A DNA stretch of 10,963 nucleotides. Origin: Candidatus Aerophobota bacterium (GTDB taxonomy: Bacteria; Aerophobota; Aerophobia; Aerophobales; B47-G16). The stretch lies in contig QMPZ01000037.1 of the NCBI GenBank assembly GCA_003648815.1, positions 1 through 10,963 of the forward strand, written 5' to 3'. The notes under the pieces are model-generated. The model was not told the origin of the DNA. It saw only the letters and a program-made list of their open reading frames with translations, and ran no database searches. The position numbers and the translations under genes are program-made. Each line of letters starts with the position of its first letter. Position 1 is the first letter of the stretch. Below, one piece after another: positions 1 to 7,539 of this stretch.

Positions 1-28
1 ACCCACGCAAATTTTCAAGGGGCAAAAA

Positions 29-56
29 TTGACACAACCTTTAAAAAGGATAAAAT
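29..56 (+). promoter_or_regulatory. Sigma-70-type promoter of uvrA and probably of the whole + strand unit
   Basis: A perfect -35 hexamer TTGACA lies at 29-34. A -10 hexamer TAAAAT, matching the TATAAT consensus at five of six positions, lies at 51-56 after a 16-bp spacer. Transcription would start near 63, leaving a leader of only about 10 to 14 bases before the uvrA start. The lacI promoter at the other end of the window has the same 16-bp spacer and the same -10 hexamer, which supports both calls. No promoter of comparable quality was noticed between the later + strand genes. I saw no LexA/SOS box of the CTGT-N8-ACAG or GAAC-N4-GTTC type in bases 1 to 73. Confidence 0.75.
38..49. repeat. 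Short inverted repeat in the uvrA promoter spacer
   Basis: CCTTT and AAAGG form 5-bp arms separated by AA, placed exactly between the -35 and -10 hexamers of the uvrA promoter. A protein bound here would cover the RNA polymerase site. The repeat is short and A/T-rich enough to arise by chance, so an operator role is only a possibility. Confidence 0.3.
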
Positions 57-73
57 AATATGTTGGGGAAGCT

Positions 74-2932
74 ATGATGGGTCAGGATAAGATCATTATA
101 AAAGGGGCAAGGGAGCATAACCTCAAGAACATCGACCTTGAGATCCCACGTAATAAATTAGTCGTAATCACAGGGTTAAGCGGCTCGGGGAAGTCTTCCT
201 TGGCCTTTGATACCCTGTACGCTGAGGGCCAGCGCCGCTATGTGGAGTCTCTTTCCAGTTATGCTCGCCAGTTTTTAGAGCAGATGTCCAAACCAAAGGT
301 GGACCATATTGAGGGTCTGTCCCCGGCCATCTCCATTGAGCAACGTAAGGCCTCAAGCAATCCCCGGTCCACCGTAGCCACCCTCACCGAGATATATGAT
401 TATTTAAGGCTGCTCTTTGCTCACATTGGAGAACCACATTGTTACAGGTGTGGAAGAAAAATTCAGCCTCAAACGGTTGAGAGCATAGTGGATCAGATCA
501 TGCAACTTCCAGAAGGTTCCTTGATTCAGGTTCTATCTCCCCTGGTAAGAGGAAGAAAAGGAGAGTACAGGGATCTTTTTGAGGAGATAAAAAGGGATGG
601 GTATTTGAGGGTGAGGGTGGATGGAGAGATTCATCTGTTAGAAGAGGAGATATTCCTGGATAAGAACAAGAAACATACCATCGAGGTGGTCGTGGATAGG
701 CTAAAGGTAAAAAAAGGAATAGAGTCTCGCCTGGCCGATTCAGTGGAGACGGCCACTAACCTTTCGGAAGGGCTGGTGTTAATTGTCCAGAAGACGGAGA
801 AGGGAGAGAGGGAATACATCTTCAGCAGGCATTTTGCCTGTCCTCATTGCGGAATCAGCTACGAGGAGATTTCCCCCCGGATGTTTTCCTTTAACAGCCC
901 ATATGGAGCCTGCCCTGTCTGTAATGGACTGGGAACTCAGCAAACGATAGACCCGGATCTGGTGGTACCGGACAAGAATAAATCTTTAAGAGAGGGAGCC
1001 ATCGTCCCCTGGGAGGAAGGAGTTGGATTCTATCGCTGGGCAAGGACAGCTTCTCGTTATTATTTCAGACAGCTTGCCTCAGTAGCTCAGCATTATAAGT
1101 TCTCCCTGGATACCCCTTTTAAGGACCTACCGCAGCAGATTCAGAGAATTATCCTTTATGGTTCAAATTCTGAGGAAATCAAGTTTACCGAGCACCGAGG
1201 AGGAGATTCTTATGAGTACTGGGCTCCTTTTGAGGGAGTAATTCCCAACCTGGAAAGAAGGTTTAAGGAAAGCGATTCAGATTACGTTAAGGAGGAAATC
1301 CTCAAGTATATAAGAGAGACCCCCTGTCCGGAATGTGAAGGGGCACGTCTTCGCAAGGAAAGCCTGGCTGTGACCATCAGGGGAAAATCCATCTATGACG
1401 TGGTCAGGATGAGCGTTAAGGAATGTGAGGAGTTTTTCTCTCAGCTGAAGCTGTCTCCTCGCGAAGAACTGATCGCTGGGGAGATCCTGAAGGAGATAAG
1501 AAAGAGGCTGAAGTTTATGGTCAGCGTTGGATTGGATTACCTCACCTTGGATAGGAGGGTGAGTACCCTCTCGGGAGGTGAAGCTGAGCGCATTCGCTTA
1601 GCCACTCAGATAGGGTCTGGTCTGGTAGGGGTAATTTACATTCTGGATGAGCCCACCGTCGGGCTGCACTACAGGGACAATCAAAGATTGATAAACACCT
1701 TAAAGGAGCTGCGTGACCTGGGCAATACCGTTATAGTGGTCGAGCACGATAAATCCACCATCGAGGCAGCTGACCATATAATTGACCTGGGTCCAGGTGC
1801 AGGCAAACACGGAGGAGAGGTGGTAGCGAGCGGTCCCTTAGAGAAGATTCTTTCTTGCCCACGTTCTCTGACCGGAAAATATCTTAAAGGTGAGCTCAAG
1901 ATTCCTCTTCCTCCAGTTCGCCGCCGCCCCAAAGATGGTCAATACCTTAAGATCATCGGAGCTAAAGAGCATAACTTGAAGGATATAGATGTTAAGATTC
2001 CCTTAGGCACCTTTGTCTGTGTCACCGGAGTATCTGGCTCGGGGAAAAGCACGCTGGTGGAGGAGATACTTTACAGGGCGTTAGCCCGCCATTTTTACAA
2101 GAGCAGGGTAAAGCCAGGAAAGCACGAACGAATAGAAGGAGTCGAGTACATCGACAAGGTAATAGTGATTGATCAATCTCCTATCGGGAGGACTCCTCGC
2201 TCCAATCCCGCCACCTATACAGGTCTCTTTACTCCTATAAGAGAGCTCTTCTCCAAGGTGGAGGAGGCAAGGATGAGGGGATATAGACAGGGAAGGTTTA
2301 GTTTCAACGTAAAGTGGGGAAGGTGTGAGGCCTGTAAGGGTGAGGGAACGATTAAGATAGAGATGCAATTTCTTCCTGATGTATATGTGCCCTGTGAGGT
2401 GTGCAAGGGAAAGCGTTATAATAAAGAGACGCTGCAGATAAAATATAAGGGAAAGAACATCGCCGATGTGCTGGAGATGACCGTGGAGGAGGCCTTAAAG
2501 TTCTTCCGCAACATTCCCCAAATAAGGAGCAAGCTCAAGACCTTATATGACGTAGGATTGGGATATATTCAATTGGGCCAGCCCGCTCCTACTTTATCCG
2601 GAGGCGAGGCACAGAGGATAAAGCTATCCAGGGAGCTGTCCAAAAAGAGCACGGGAAAGACCCTCTACATTCTCGACGAGCCCACTACTGGTCTTCACTT
2701 CGCTGATATAGAAAAGCTTCTCAATGTACTGAACAGACTGGTGGATAAGGGAAATACTGTTCTGGTCATCGAGCACAACCCTGATGTCATCAAGGTGGCC
2801 GATTATATCATTGATTTGGGCCCGGAAGGAGGAGATAGGGGAGGGGAGGTGGTCGCCTGTGGCACTCCCGAGGAAGTTGCCCGGAATCCTCGCTCTTATA
2901 CAGGAAGAATGCTAAAGAAGATTTTAGAATGA
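74..2932 (+). CDS. uvrA: UvrABC excision nuclease subunit A
   Basis: This is the DNA-damage-recognition ATPase of nucleotide excision repair. It acts in the cytoplasm as a dimer and loads UvrB onto lesions. The 952 residues match the usual length of about 940 to 960. The first ATPase module has Walker A GLSGSGKS (34-41), signature LSGGE (499-503) and Walker B ending ILDEP (523-527). The second has GVSGSGKST (652-660), LSGGE (841-845) and ILDEP near 866-870. Zinc-module cysteines are intact: C256/C259 with C280/C283, and C751/C754 with C774/C777; another CxxC pair is C418/C421. Two ATG codons stand in tandem at 74 and 77. The weak purine-rich site GGGGAAG (65-71) is better spaced for the second, so the protein may begin MGQDK. 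It is first in a tight eight-gene series and overlaps the next gene by ATGA. No truncation or missing motif was seen. Confidence 0.98.
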   Translation: MMGQDKIIIKGAREHNLKNIDLEIPRNKLVVITGLSGSGKSSLAFDTLYAEGQRRYVESLSSYARQFLEQMSKPKVDHIEGLSPAISIEQRKASSNPRSTVATLTEIYDYLRLLFAHIGEPHCYRCGRKIQPQTVESIVDQIMQLPEGSLIQVLSPLVRGRKGEYRDLFEEIKRDGYLRVRVDGEIHLLEEEIFLDKNKKHTIEVVVDRLKVKKGIESRLADSVETATNLSEGLVLIVQKTEKGEREYIFSRHFACPHCGISYEEISPRMFSFNSPYGACPVCNGLGTQQTIDPDLVVPDKNKSLREGAIVPWEEGVGFYRWARTASRYYFRQLASVAQHYKFSLDTPFKDLPQQIQRIILYGSNSEEIKFTEHRGGDSYEYWAPFEGVIPNLERRFKESDSDYVKEEILKYIRETPCPECEGARLRKESLAVTIRGKSIYDVVRMSVKECEEFFSQLKLSPREELIAGEILKEIRKRLKFMVSVGLDYLTLDRRVSTLSGGEAERIRLATQIGSGLVGVIYILDEPTVGLHYRDNQRLINTLKELRDLGNTVIVVEHDKSTIEAADHIIDLGPGAGKHGGEVVASGPLEKILSCPRSLTGKYLKGELKIPLPPVRRRPKDGQYLKIIGAKEHNLKDIDVKIPLGTFVCVTGVSGSGKSTLVEEILYRALARHFYKSRVKPGKHERIEGVEYIDKVIVIDQSPIGRTPRSNPATYTGLFTPIRELFSKVEEARMRGYRQGRFSFNVKWGRCEACKGEGTIKIEMQFLPDVYVPCEVCKGKRYNKETLQIKYKGKNIADVLEMTVEEALKFFRNIPQIRSKLKTLYDVGLGYIQLGQPAPTLSGGEAQRIKLSRELSKKSTGKTLYILDEPTTGLHFADIEKLLNVLNRLVDKGNTVLVIEHNPDVIKVADYIIDLGPEGGDRGGEVVACGTPEEVARNPRSYTGRMLKKILE

Positions 2933-3843
2933 GAAGATATATACCCATAGCCATAGCAACCTTTATCTGGATATGGCCACCTATTCTTATCAAGATGTTG
3001 AGCTTTCACTTTGATGCCTACACCCAGAACTTCTATCGATATCTTGCCGGAAGTTCCATTTTAATGGTAATCAACCTCATCTACCGAAAAAGAAAGTTGT
3101 TTAGTTCCTTAAAAAGGATAAAGAAGTTCATCCTTCCAGCAATGCTGGTATTTTTATATCAGATATCCTTTGTCGGAGGTATTTATCTTCTTACCCCCAC
3201 GGTAGCCAGTCTCATCGGCAAATCAAGCGTGCTTTTCACCACTCTCTTTTCCTTTGTGCTCTTCTCAGATGAAAGAAAAATTATAAGGTCAAGGTCATTC
3301 ATAGCTGGTTCACTGCTGGCCATTCTCGGTGTATATGGAGTGATAGCGGGAAGGGGGAGCGTAGAGCTGGCTGGCTTTAACCTGGGAGCGGTCTTGATCT
3401 TGATAGGTTCTGTTATGTGGTCGCTATACACCATAGTGGTGAAGGTGATGGTTCGGGAAGTAGACCCCTTTGAGTCGGCCAGTATCGTCTTTATGTTGTC
3501 CTTGCCGTTATTTTTTATCTTCGCCTTGCTATTCGGCGACATGAAAGCATTAAAGGTTGCCCCCAAGGGCATGGTCGCTATTTTGTTTTTGTCAGGAGCA
3601 CTTTGCGTGGGCATAGCCAACGCCTTCAACTACAAGAGCATAAAGCTTATCGGGACCGTGATCAGTTCCAATCTCATCTTGCTGACTCCTTTTTTCACGG
3701 CAATAGCTTCCTACCTTATCTTCAAGGAGACCTTAAGCATCTACCAAATTCTGTCCGGGGCAGCTCTCTTAGCCGGCTGTTCCATTCTGGTAACGACAAA
3801 CCGCTCATCGGAAAATAACCATAAGGCTCTTAATGGAAGGTGA
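2929..3843 (+). CDS. EamA/DMT-superfamily membrane transporter
   Basis: This is a 304-residue integral membrane protein of the drug/metabolite transporter type, which usually exports or imports small metabolites such as amino acids or sugars. It has about ten hydrophobic segments in two similar halves. The first half begins at residues 4-20 with a tryptophan-containing helix typical of EamA proteins. The second begins near residue 150 (LGAVLILIGSVMWSLYTIVV), also a typical EamA repeat start. There is no cleavable signal peptide; the first helix should stay in the membrane. The start ATG shares bases with the uvrA stop (ATGA), and the upstream purine stretch is weak, so translation is probably coupled to uvrA. 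The substrate cannot be told from sequence. Adjacency to uvrA does not imply a repair role and is more likely shared transcription. Confidence 0.88.
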   Translation: MRRYIPIAIATFIWIWPPILIKMLSFHFDAYTQNFYRYLAGSSILMVINLIYRKRKLFSSLKRIKKFILPAMLVFLYQISFVGGIYLLTPTVASLIGKSSVLFTTLFSFVLFSDERKIIRSRSFIAGSLLAILGVYGVIAGRGSVELAGFNLGAVLILIGSVMWSLYTIVVKVMVREVDPFESASIVFMLSLPLFFIFALLFGDMKALKVAPKGMVAILFLSGALCVGIANAFNYKSIKLIGTVISSNLILLTPFFTAIASYLIFKETLSIYQILSGAALLAGCSILVTTNRSSENNHKALNGR

Positions 3844-3844
3844 G
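3835..3844 (+). promoter_or_regulatory. Ribosome binding site deciding the sirtuin start
   Basis: GGAAGGTGAG lies 6 bases before the ATG at 3851 and contains the GGTGA core complementary to the 16S rRNA tail. The in-frame upstream ATG at 3833 has only a weak A/T-rich leader and would place this site inside the coding region. The downstream start is therefore preferred. The site overlaps the end of the transporter gene. Confidence 0.65.
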
Positions 3845-3850
3845 ACTCTA

Positions 3851-4585
3851 ATGAAGGAGGAGGCCAGAAGATGTGCTGAGTTAATTGAGAAATCCAAATT
3901 TATCGTCGCCCTCAGCGGCGCAGGAATTTCCACAAATGCGGGTATCCCTGATTTTAGGGGTCCTTCCGGAATATATACTACCGGAAGGTATGATGCGGAA
4001 AAGGTCTTCAAGATAAGCTGCTTTCTTGAAGACCCCAGGCCATTCTACGATTTTGCAAGGGATTTTGTAAAAATGGCCGAGAGGATAAAGCCAACCTTTA
4101 CCCATTTTTTTCTTGCCGAGCTCGAAAGAAGGGGTAAAGTTAAAGGAGTTATCACCCAAAATATCGACGTCCTGCATCAAAGGGCGGGCTCCAGGAATGT
4201 CTTAGAGCTTCACGGAAGCTTCTGGGAAAGTTACTGTCTGAAGTGCAAAAAGGAATTTTCCTACGAGGAGATGAAAAAGAAGGTCTTCGAAGAGCAGGTT
4301 CCAAGATGTAGGTGCGGAGGGGTGATAAAACCAGACATCGTATTCTTTGGAGAGCCGGTAAAGCATTTAGATAGGGCAGAAGAGCTTGCTCTTCAGTCGG
4401 ATCTTTTTTTCGTCATTGGCTCTTCTCTTACTGTTTATCCTGCGGCGATGCTTCCTGATCTGACAAGGGGAAAGCTTGTCGTGGTGAACAAGGGGCAGGT
4501 AAACATCACCTCGGACAAGGTTGAGTTATTTGTCAGAGAGGACATCGATGATTTCTTTAAAGAAGTATCTTCGATGATGGAATGA
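3851..4585 (+). CDS. SIR2-family NAD-dependent protein deacylase (sirtuin)
   Basis: The predicted cytoplasmic enzyme removes acyl groups from protein lysines, consuming NAD and releasing nicotinamide and O-acyl-ADP-ribose. The chosen start gives 244 residues; an ATG 18 bases upstream would add six. Diagnostic motifs are present in order: GAGIS (23-27), GIPDFRG (31-37), TQNID (102-106), catalytic His in HG (121-122), KPDIVFFGE (160-168) and GSSLTV (190-195). Zinc cysteines are C129-x2-C132 and C153-x-C155; the last pair has one intervening residue rather than the more usual two. The sequence resembles, from memory, the Thermotoga sirtuin (GIY after DFRGP, then an FYxFA segment), often placed in class U. 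It lacks an obvious SIRT5/CobB-like desuccinylase signature. The gene sits 7 bases after the transporter and 9 before the TudS-like gene. No acetyl-CoA synthetase or acetyltransferase partner is in the window, so its substrate is unknown. Confidence 0.93.
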   Translation: MKEEARRCAELIEKSKFIVALSGAGISTNAGIPDFRGPSGIYTTGRYDAEKVFKISCFLEDPRPFYDFARDFVKMAERIKPTFTHFFLAELERRGKVKGVITQNIDVLHQRAGSRNVLELHGSFWESYCLKCKKEFSYEEMKKKVFEEQVPRCRCGGVIKPDIVFFGEPVKHLDRAEELALQSDLFFVIGSSLTVYPAAMLPDLTRGKLVVVNKGQVNITSDKVELFVREDIDDFFKEVSSMME

Positions 4586-4594
4586 GGTTCACCT

Positions 4595-5065
4595 ATGAGG
4601 CTTGTAAGTGCCTGTCTTTTAGGGATAAGGTGCAGCTGGGACGGAACGGACAAATACAAAAATGAGAAGGTGATAGCTCTTTTAAAGAAAGAGGTCTTGA
4701 TTCCCATTTGTCCCGAACAGCTTGGAGGTCTTGGAACCCCACGGATCCGTCAGGAAATTCAAAACGGCACAGGAGAGGAGGTTTTGGATGGCAAAACCAG
4801 GGTAAAGAATGAAGCTGGCGAGGACGTCACCCGACAGTTCATAAGGGGAGCTAAGGAGGCGCTAAGAATCGCCAGGCAATACAATATCAGGGAGTTCATT
4901 GGAAAGTCCAGGAGTCCATCCTGTGGCTGTGGTCTGATCTACGACGGAAGCTTTACTGGAAAGCTAATCAAGGGGGATGGAGTGACCGTTGCTCTCTTCA
5001 AGAGGAACGGAATTAAGGTAATCAGCGAAGAGGAGGTATCGGATGAGCCCCCGAGAAAGGGTTAG
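4595..5065 (+). CDS. DUF523/TudS-type iron-sulfur protein, possible thiouracil desulfidase
   Basis: This is a 156-residue stand-alone DUF523 protein. The family includes the characterised 2-thiouracil desulfidase TudS, which uses a [4Fe-4S] cluster held by three cysteines to remove sulfur from thiolated nucleobases. The three family motifs are present: CLLG with C7 near the N terminus, CPEQLGGL with C39, and SPSCG with C110. These are the expected cluster ligands. C13 and C112 are additional cysteines. It lacks the DUF1722 extension found in some relatives. A Shine-Dalgarno GAGGT (4584-4588) overlapping the sirtuin stop supports the ATG at 4595. The last 23 bases overlap the URO-D-like gene, so the two are probably translationally coupled. 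Whether this member acts on thiouracil, another thiolated compound, or has another cluster-dependent role cannot be decided from sequence. Confidence 0.85.
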   Translation: MRLVSACLLGIRCSWDGTDKYKNEKVIALLKKEVLIPICPEQLGGLGTPRIRQEIQNGTGEEVLDGKTRVKNEAGEDVTRQFIRGAKEALRIARQYNIREFIGKSRSPSCGCGLIYDGSFTGKLIKGDGVTVALFKRNGIKVISEEEVSDEPPRKG

Positions 5066-6302
5066 AAAAGCGATAAGTCACCAGGAAGCTGACCGCATTC
5101 CCGTTGACCTTGGCTCAACCCTGGTGACGGGCATTCAGGCGAGCACTTATGCGAAATTAAGGAGGGCGCTTGGCTTGAAGGATGAGCCGGTAAAGATAGC
5201 CGACCCTTTTCAGATGCTATCCTATGTCGAGATGGAGGTGATAGAGAGGCTGGGAATAGATACCATAGGACTGTGGCTTCCCACCACCATCTTCGGGTTC
5301 AAGAGGGAGGGCTGGAAACCCTGGAGGCTATTTGACGGAACAAAGGTGATGGTGCCGGAAAAGTTCAATACTACCACGGATGAGAAGGGAAATATATATC
5401 TTTATCCCGAGGGAGACACCTCAGCTCCTCCCAGCGGAAAGATGCCCCAAGGAGGTTATTACTTTGACGTCATAGTGCGTCAGGAAGCCATCGATGAGGA
5501 AAAGCTTGATCCCGAGGAATGGGTGCGGCAGCAGTATTCGGTCTTCTCCGAAGAAGAGCTAAAATACTTGGAGAGGACGGCGGATGCCCTCTACAAAAAT
5601 ACGGAGCTTTCCATCGTGGGCGAATTTGTAGATGCGGGATTTGGAGACATCGCCTTGGTGCCGGCTCCTATGGTTAGATACCCAAAAGGGATCAGAGATC
5701 CTCAAAGGTGGATTATGGCTCACCTCGAGCATCCCGAGTATATCAAAGGGATATTTGAACTTCAATGTGAGATAGCCTTAAAGAATCTTGAGCTCTCATA
5801 TGAAGCTGTAGGTGATAAGATAGATGTGATTATGGTCAGCGGAACGGACTTTGGCACTCAAAGCGGCCCTTTTATATCACCGGATATGTATCGCGAAATT
5901 TACAAGCCCTTTCATAAGAGGATAAACGACTGGATCCATAAGAACACCTCCTGGAAGACCTTTTATCACAGTTGTGGATCCATTGTCGCCTTCTTAGATG
6001 ATTTTGTGGAGGCAGGAGTAGATATCTTAAATCCCGTTCAGACATCAGCCAAGGATATGGATCCAAAAATGCTTAAAGAAAGATATGGAGATAAACTGGT
6101 CTTCTGGGGCGGTGGGGTGGACACTCAGAGAACACTTCCCTTTGGAAGTCCCGAGGAGGTGAGAAGGCAGGTGAGTGAGCGATGCCGGATATTCGGGAAG
6201 GGAGGAGGTTACGTCTTCAGCGCCATACACAATATTCAACAAAAGGTCCCCATAGAAAATCTTATGGCTATGTTTGAGGCAGTGCGAGAGTTCAGATATT
6301 AA
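5043..6302 (+). CDS. URO-D superfamily protein, methyltransferase-like, not HemE
   Basis: This 419-residue TIM-barrel protein belongs to the superfamily of uroporphyrinogen decarboxylase and the MtaA/CmuA/MtbA corrinoid:CoM methyltransferases. The N terminus (MSPRERVRKAISHQEADRIP) and an ISPDMY segment after the GTDFG motif are typical of the uncharacterised branch. The MRQAGR-type substrate-binding motif of true HemE is absent near the N terminus, and no haem genes are nearby. A zinc-ligand-like H309-S-C311 is present. Where MtaA-type enzymes have a third cysteine before PLEN, this protein has H396 (AIHNIQ before PIEN), which I recall as usual in this branch. A strong Shine-Dalgarno AGGAGGT (5031-5037) fixes the start at 5043, inside the end of the TudS-like gene. 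No corrinoid protein is present in the window. Family placement is firm; the reaction is unknown. Confidence 0.85.
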   Translation: MSPRERVRKAISHQEADRIPVDLGSTLVTGIQASTYAKLRRALGLKDEPVKIADPFQMLSYVEMEVIERLGIDTIGLWLPTTIFGFKREGWKPWRLFDGTKVMVPEKFNTTTDEKGNIYLYPEGDTSAPPSGKMPQGGYYFDVIVRQEAIDEEKLDPEEWVRQQYSVFSEEELKYLERTADALYKNTELSIVGEFVDAGFGDIALVPAPMVRYPKGIRDPQRWIMAHLEHPEYIKGIFELQCEIALKNLELSYEAVGDKIDVIMVSGTDFGTQSGPFISPDMYREIYKPFHKRINDWIHKNTSWKTFYHSCGSIVAFLDDFVEAGVDILNPVQTSAKDMDPKMLKERYGDKLVFWGGGVDTQRTLPFGSPEEVRRQVSERCRIFGKGGGYVFSAIHNIQQKVPIENLMAMFEAVREFRY

Positions 6303-6327
6303 TAATTTTAGAGGGAGAAAGGATGAG

Positions 6328-7524
6328 ATGAACACCAAACAGATAATGGAGCTGGACAAAAGGTATGTGATGCATACCTATGCCCGCATTCCCTTAGTCG
6401 TGGATAGGGGAGATGGGGTAAGGGTCTGGGACAAGGATGGCAAGGAATATCTCGATTTCATCTCCGGAATAGGAGTAAATGCCGTTGGTCACTGTCATCC
6501 GAAGATATTAAGCGCCTTAAAGGAGCAGTCTCAAAAGCTTCTTCATTGTTCCAACCTTTATTACATCGAGCCCCAGGCAAAACTTGCAGAAAGACTGTGT
6601 AGCCTGTCCTTTGCCGATAAGGTTTTCTTCTCAAACTCAGGAGCTGAGGCTAATGAGGCGGCTATAAAGTTGGCTCGCAAGTTCGGGGCAAGAAAAGCCG
6701 GTGAGGGAAACTGTTATGAGATAATCACTATGAAGAACTCCTTCCATGGCAGAACTTTAAGCACCTTGGCGGCGACGGGACAGACCAAGTACCAGAAGGG
6801 ATTTTCTCCCCTGCCATATGGATTTAAATACGCCCCCTTTAATGACCTGGACGAGGTTAAGAGGCTTGTTTCTGAAAAGACCTGTGCTGTAATGCTGGAG
6901 CCCATTCAGGGCGAGGGTGGGATAAACGTGGCTAAGGCAAGTTTTCTTGAGAACTTGCGGAAGTTCTGTGATGAAGAGGGAATCCTTTTAATCTTCGATG
7001 AGGTTCAATGTGGATTGGGCAGGACGGGAAAGCTTTTTGCTTATCAGCATTACGGGGTTGAACCTGATATGATGACCTTGGCCAAGCCCTTGGGAGGGGG
7101 TCTTCCCATTGGGGCGACCTTAGCTAAGGAAGAGGTTGCCTCCTGCTTTGAGCCGGGAAATCATGCCTCCACCTTTGGGGGGAACCCCTTGGTCTGCGCG
7201 GCTGCTTTAGCCTTCTTAGAGATCGTGGAAGAAGAGGGACTGGTGGAGAGGGCGAAGAAGATGGGGACCTATTTCAAGGATAAACTGAAGAGATTGAAGG
7301 AAAGGTTTTCCTTCATCCGAGAGATTCGAGGAAAGGGCTTGATGATCGGTGTGGAGCTGGAATTTGAGGGGGCGGAGATTGTGAAAGAGTGCCGAAGGGA
7401 AGGACTTTTGATCAACTGCACCTCTGAAAATGTCCTGCGCTTTCTCCCTCCTTTGATCGTGGAGGAGGAGGACATCGATCGAGCGTTCGAAATCTTAAAT
7501 AAGGTCTTTTCCAGGGTATGCTGA
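6328..7524 (+). CDS. argD: Class III PLP aminotransferase, acetylornithine aminotransferase type
   Basis: The likely reaction is pyridoxal-phosphate-dependent transfer of the terminal amino group between N-acetylornithine and 2-oxoglutarate in arginine synthesis. Related omega-amino acids, or the LysW-linked intermediate of lysine synthesis, are alternatives. The 398 residues from the chosen start show the ArgD pattern: HTYAR near 16-20, SGAEANE (104-110), FHGRT (139-143), EPIQGEGG (191-198), FDEVQCGLGRTG (223-234) and PLP-binding K253 in LAKPLGGG. D224 should contact the PLP ring. An upstream in-frame ATG at 6274 would lie inside the URO-D-like gene and add 18 residues outside the family pattern. 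The ATG at 6328 follows an AGGATGAG-like ribosome site and is preferred. It starts 25 bases after the URO-D stop and ends 15 bases before deoC. No other arginine or lysine biosynthesis gene is in the window, so the physiological substrate is uncertain. Confidence 0.82.
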   Translation: MNTKQIMELDKRYVMHTYARIPLVVDRGDGVRVWDKDGKEYLDFISGIGVNAVGHCHPKILSALKEQSQKLLHCSNLYYIEPQAKLAERLCSLSFADKVFFSNSGAEANEAAIKLARKFGARKAGEGNCYEIITMKNSFHGRTLSTLAATGQTKYQKGFSPLPYGFKYAPFNDLDEVKRLVSEKTCAVMLEPIQGEGGINVAKASFLENLRKFCDEEGILLIFDEVQCGLGRTGKLFAYQHYGVEPDMMTLAKPLGGGLPIGATLAKEEVASCFEPGNHASTFGGNPLVCAAALAFLEIVEEEGLVERAKKMGTYFKDKLKRLKERFSFIREIRGKGLMIGVELEFEGAEIVKECRREGLLINCTSENVLRFLPPLIVEEEDIDRAFEILNKVFSRVC

Positions 7525-7533
7525 AGGAGGTGA
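7524..7533 (+). promoter_or_regulatory. Near-consensus ribosome binding site of the deoC-like gene
   Basis: AAGGAGGTGA is complementary to the 16S rRNA 3' tail over its full length and lies 6 bases before the ATG at 7540. It overlaps the last base of the aminotransferase stop codon. It is the strongest ribosome site in the window and suggests high translation of the aldolase. Confidence 0.85.
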
Positions 7534-7539
7534 AAGATT

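Noticed and set aside
3183..3629. Open frame of 148 codons on the - strand within the transporter gene
   Set aside because: It is opposite a clear membrane protein gene; its composition is what reverse translation of hydrophobic codons gives, and no family motif is visible.
3833..3850. Upstream in-frame ATG extending the sirtuin by six residues
   Set aside because: The good ribosome site GGAAGGTGAG lies between this ATG and the next; it serves the ATG at 3851.
6274..6327. Upstream in-frame ATG extending the aminotransferase by 18 residues
   Set aside because: It overlaps the URO-D-like coding region, the added residues are outside the ArgD pattern, and a better ribosome site precedes the ATG at 6328.
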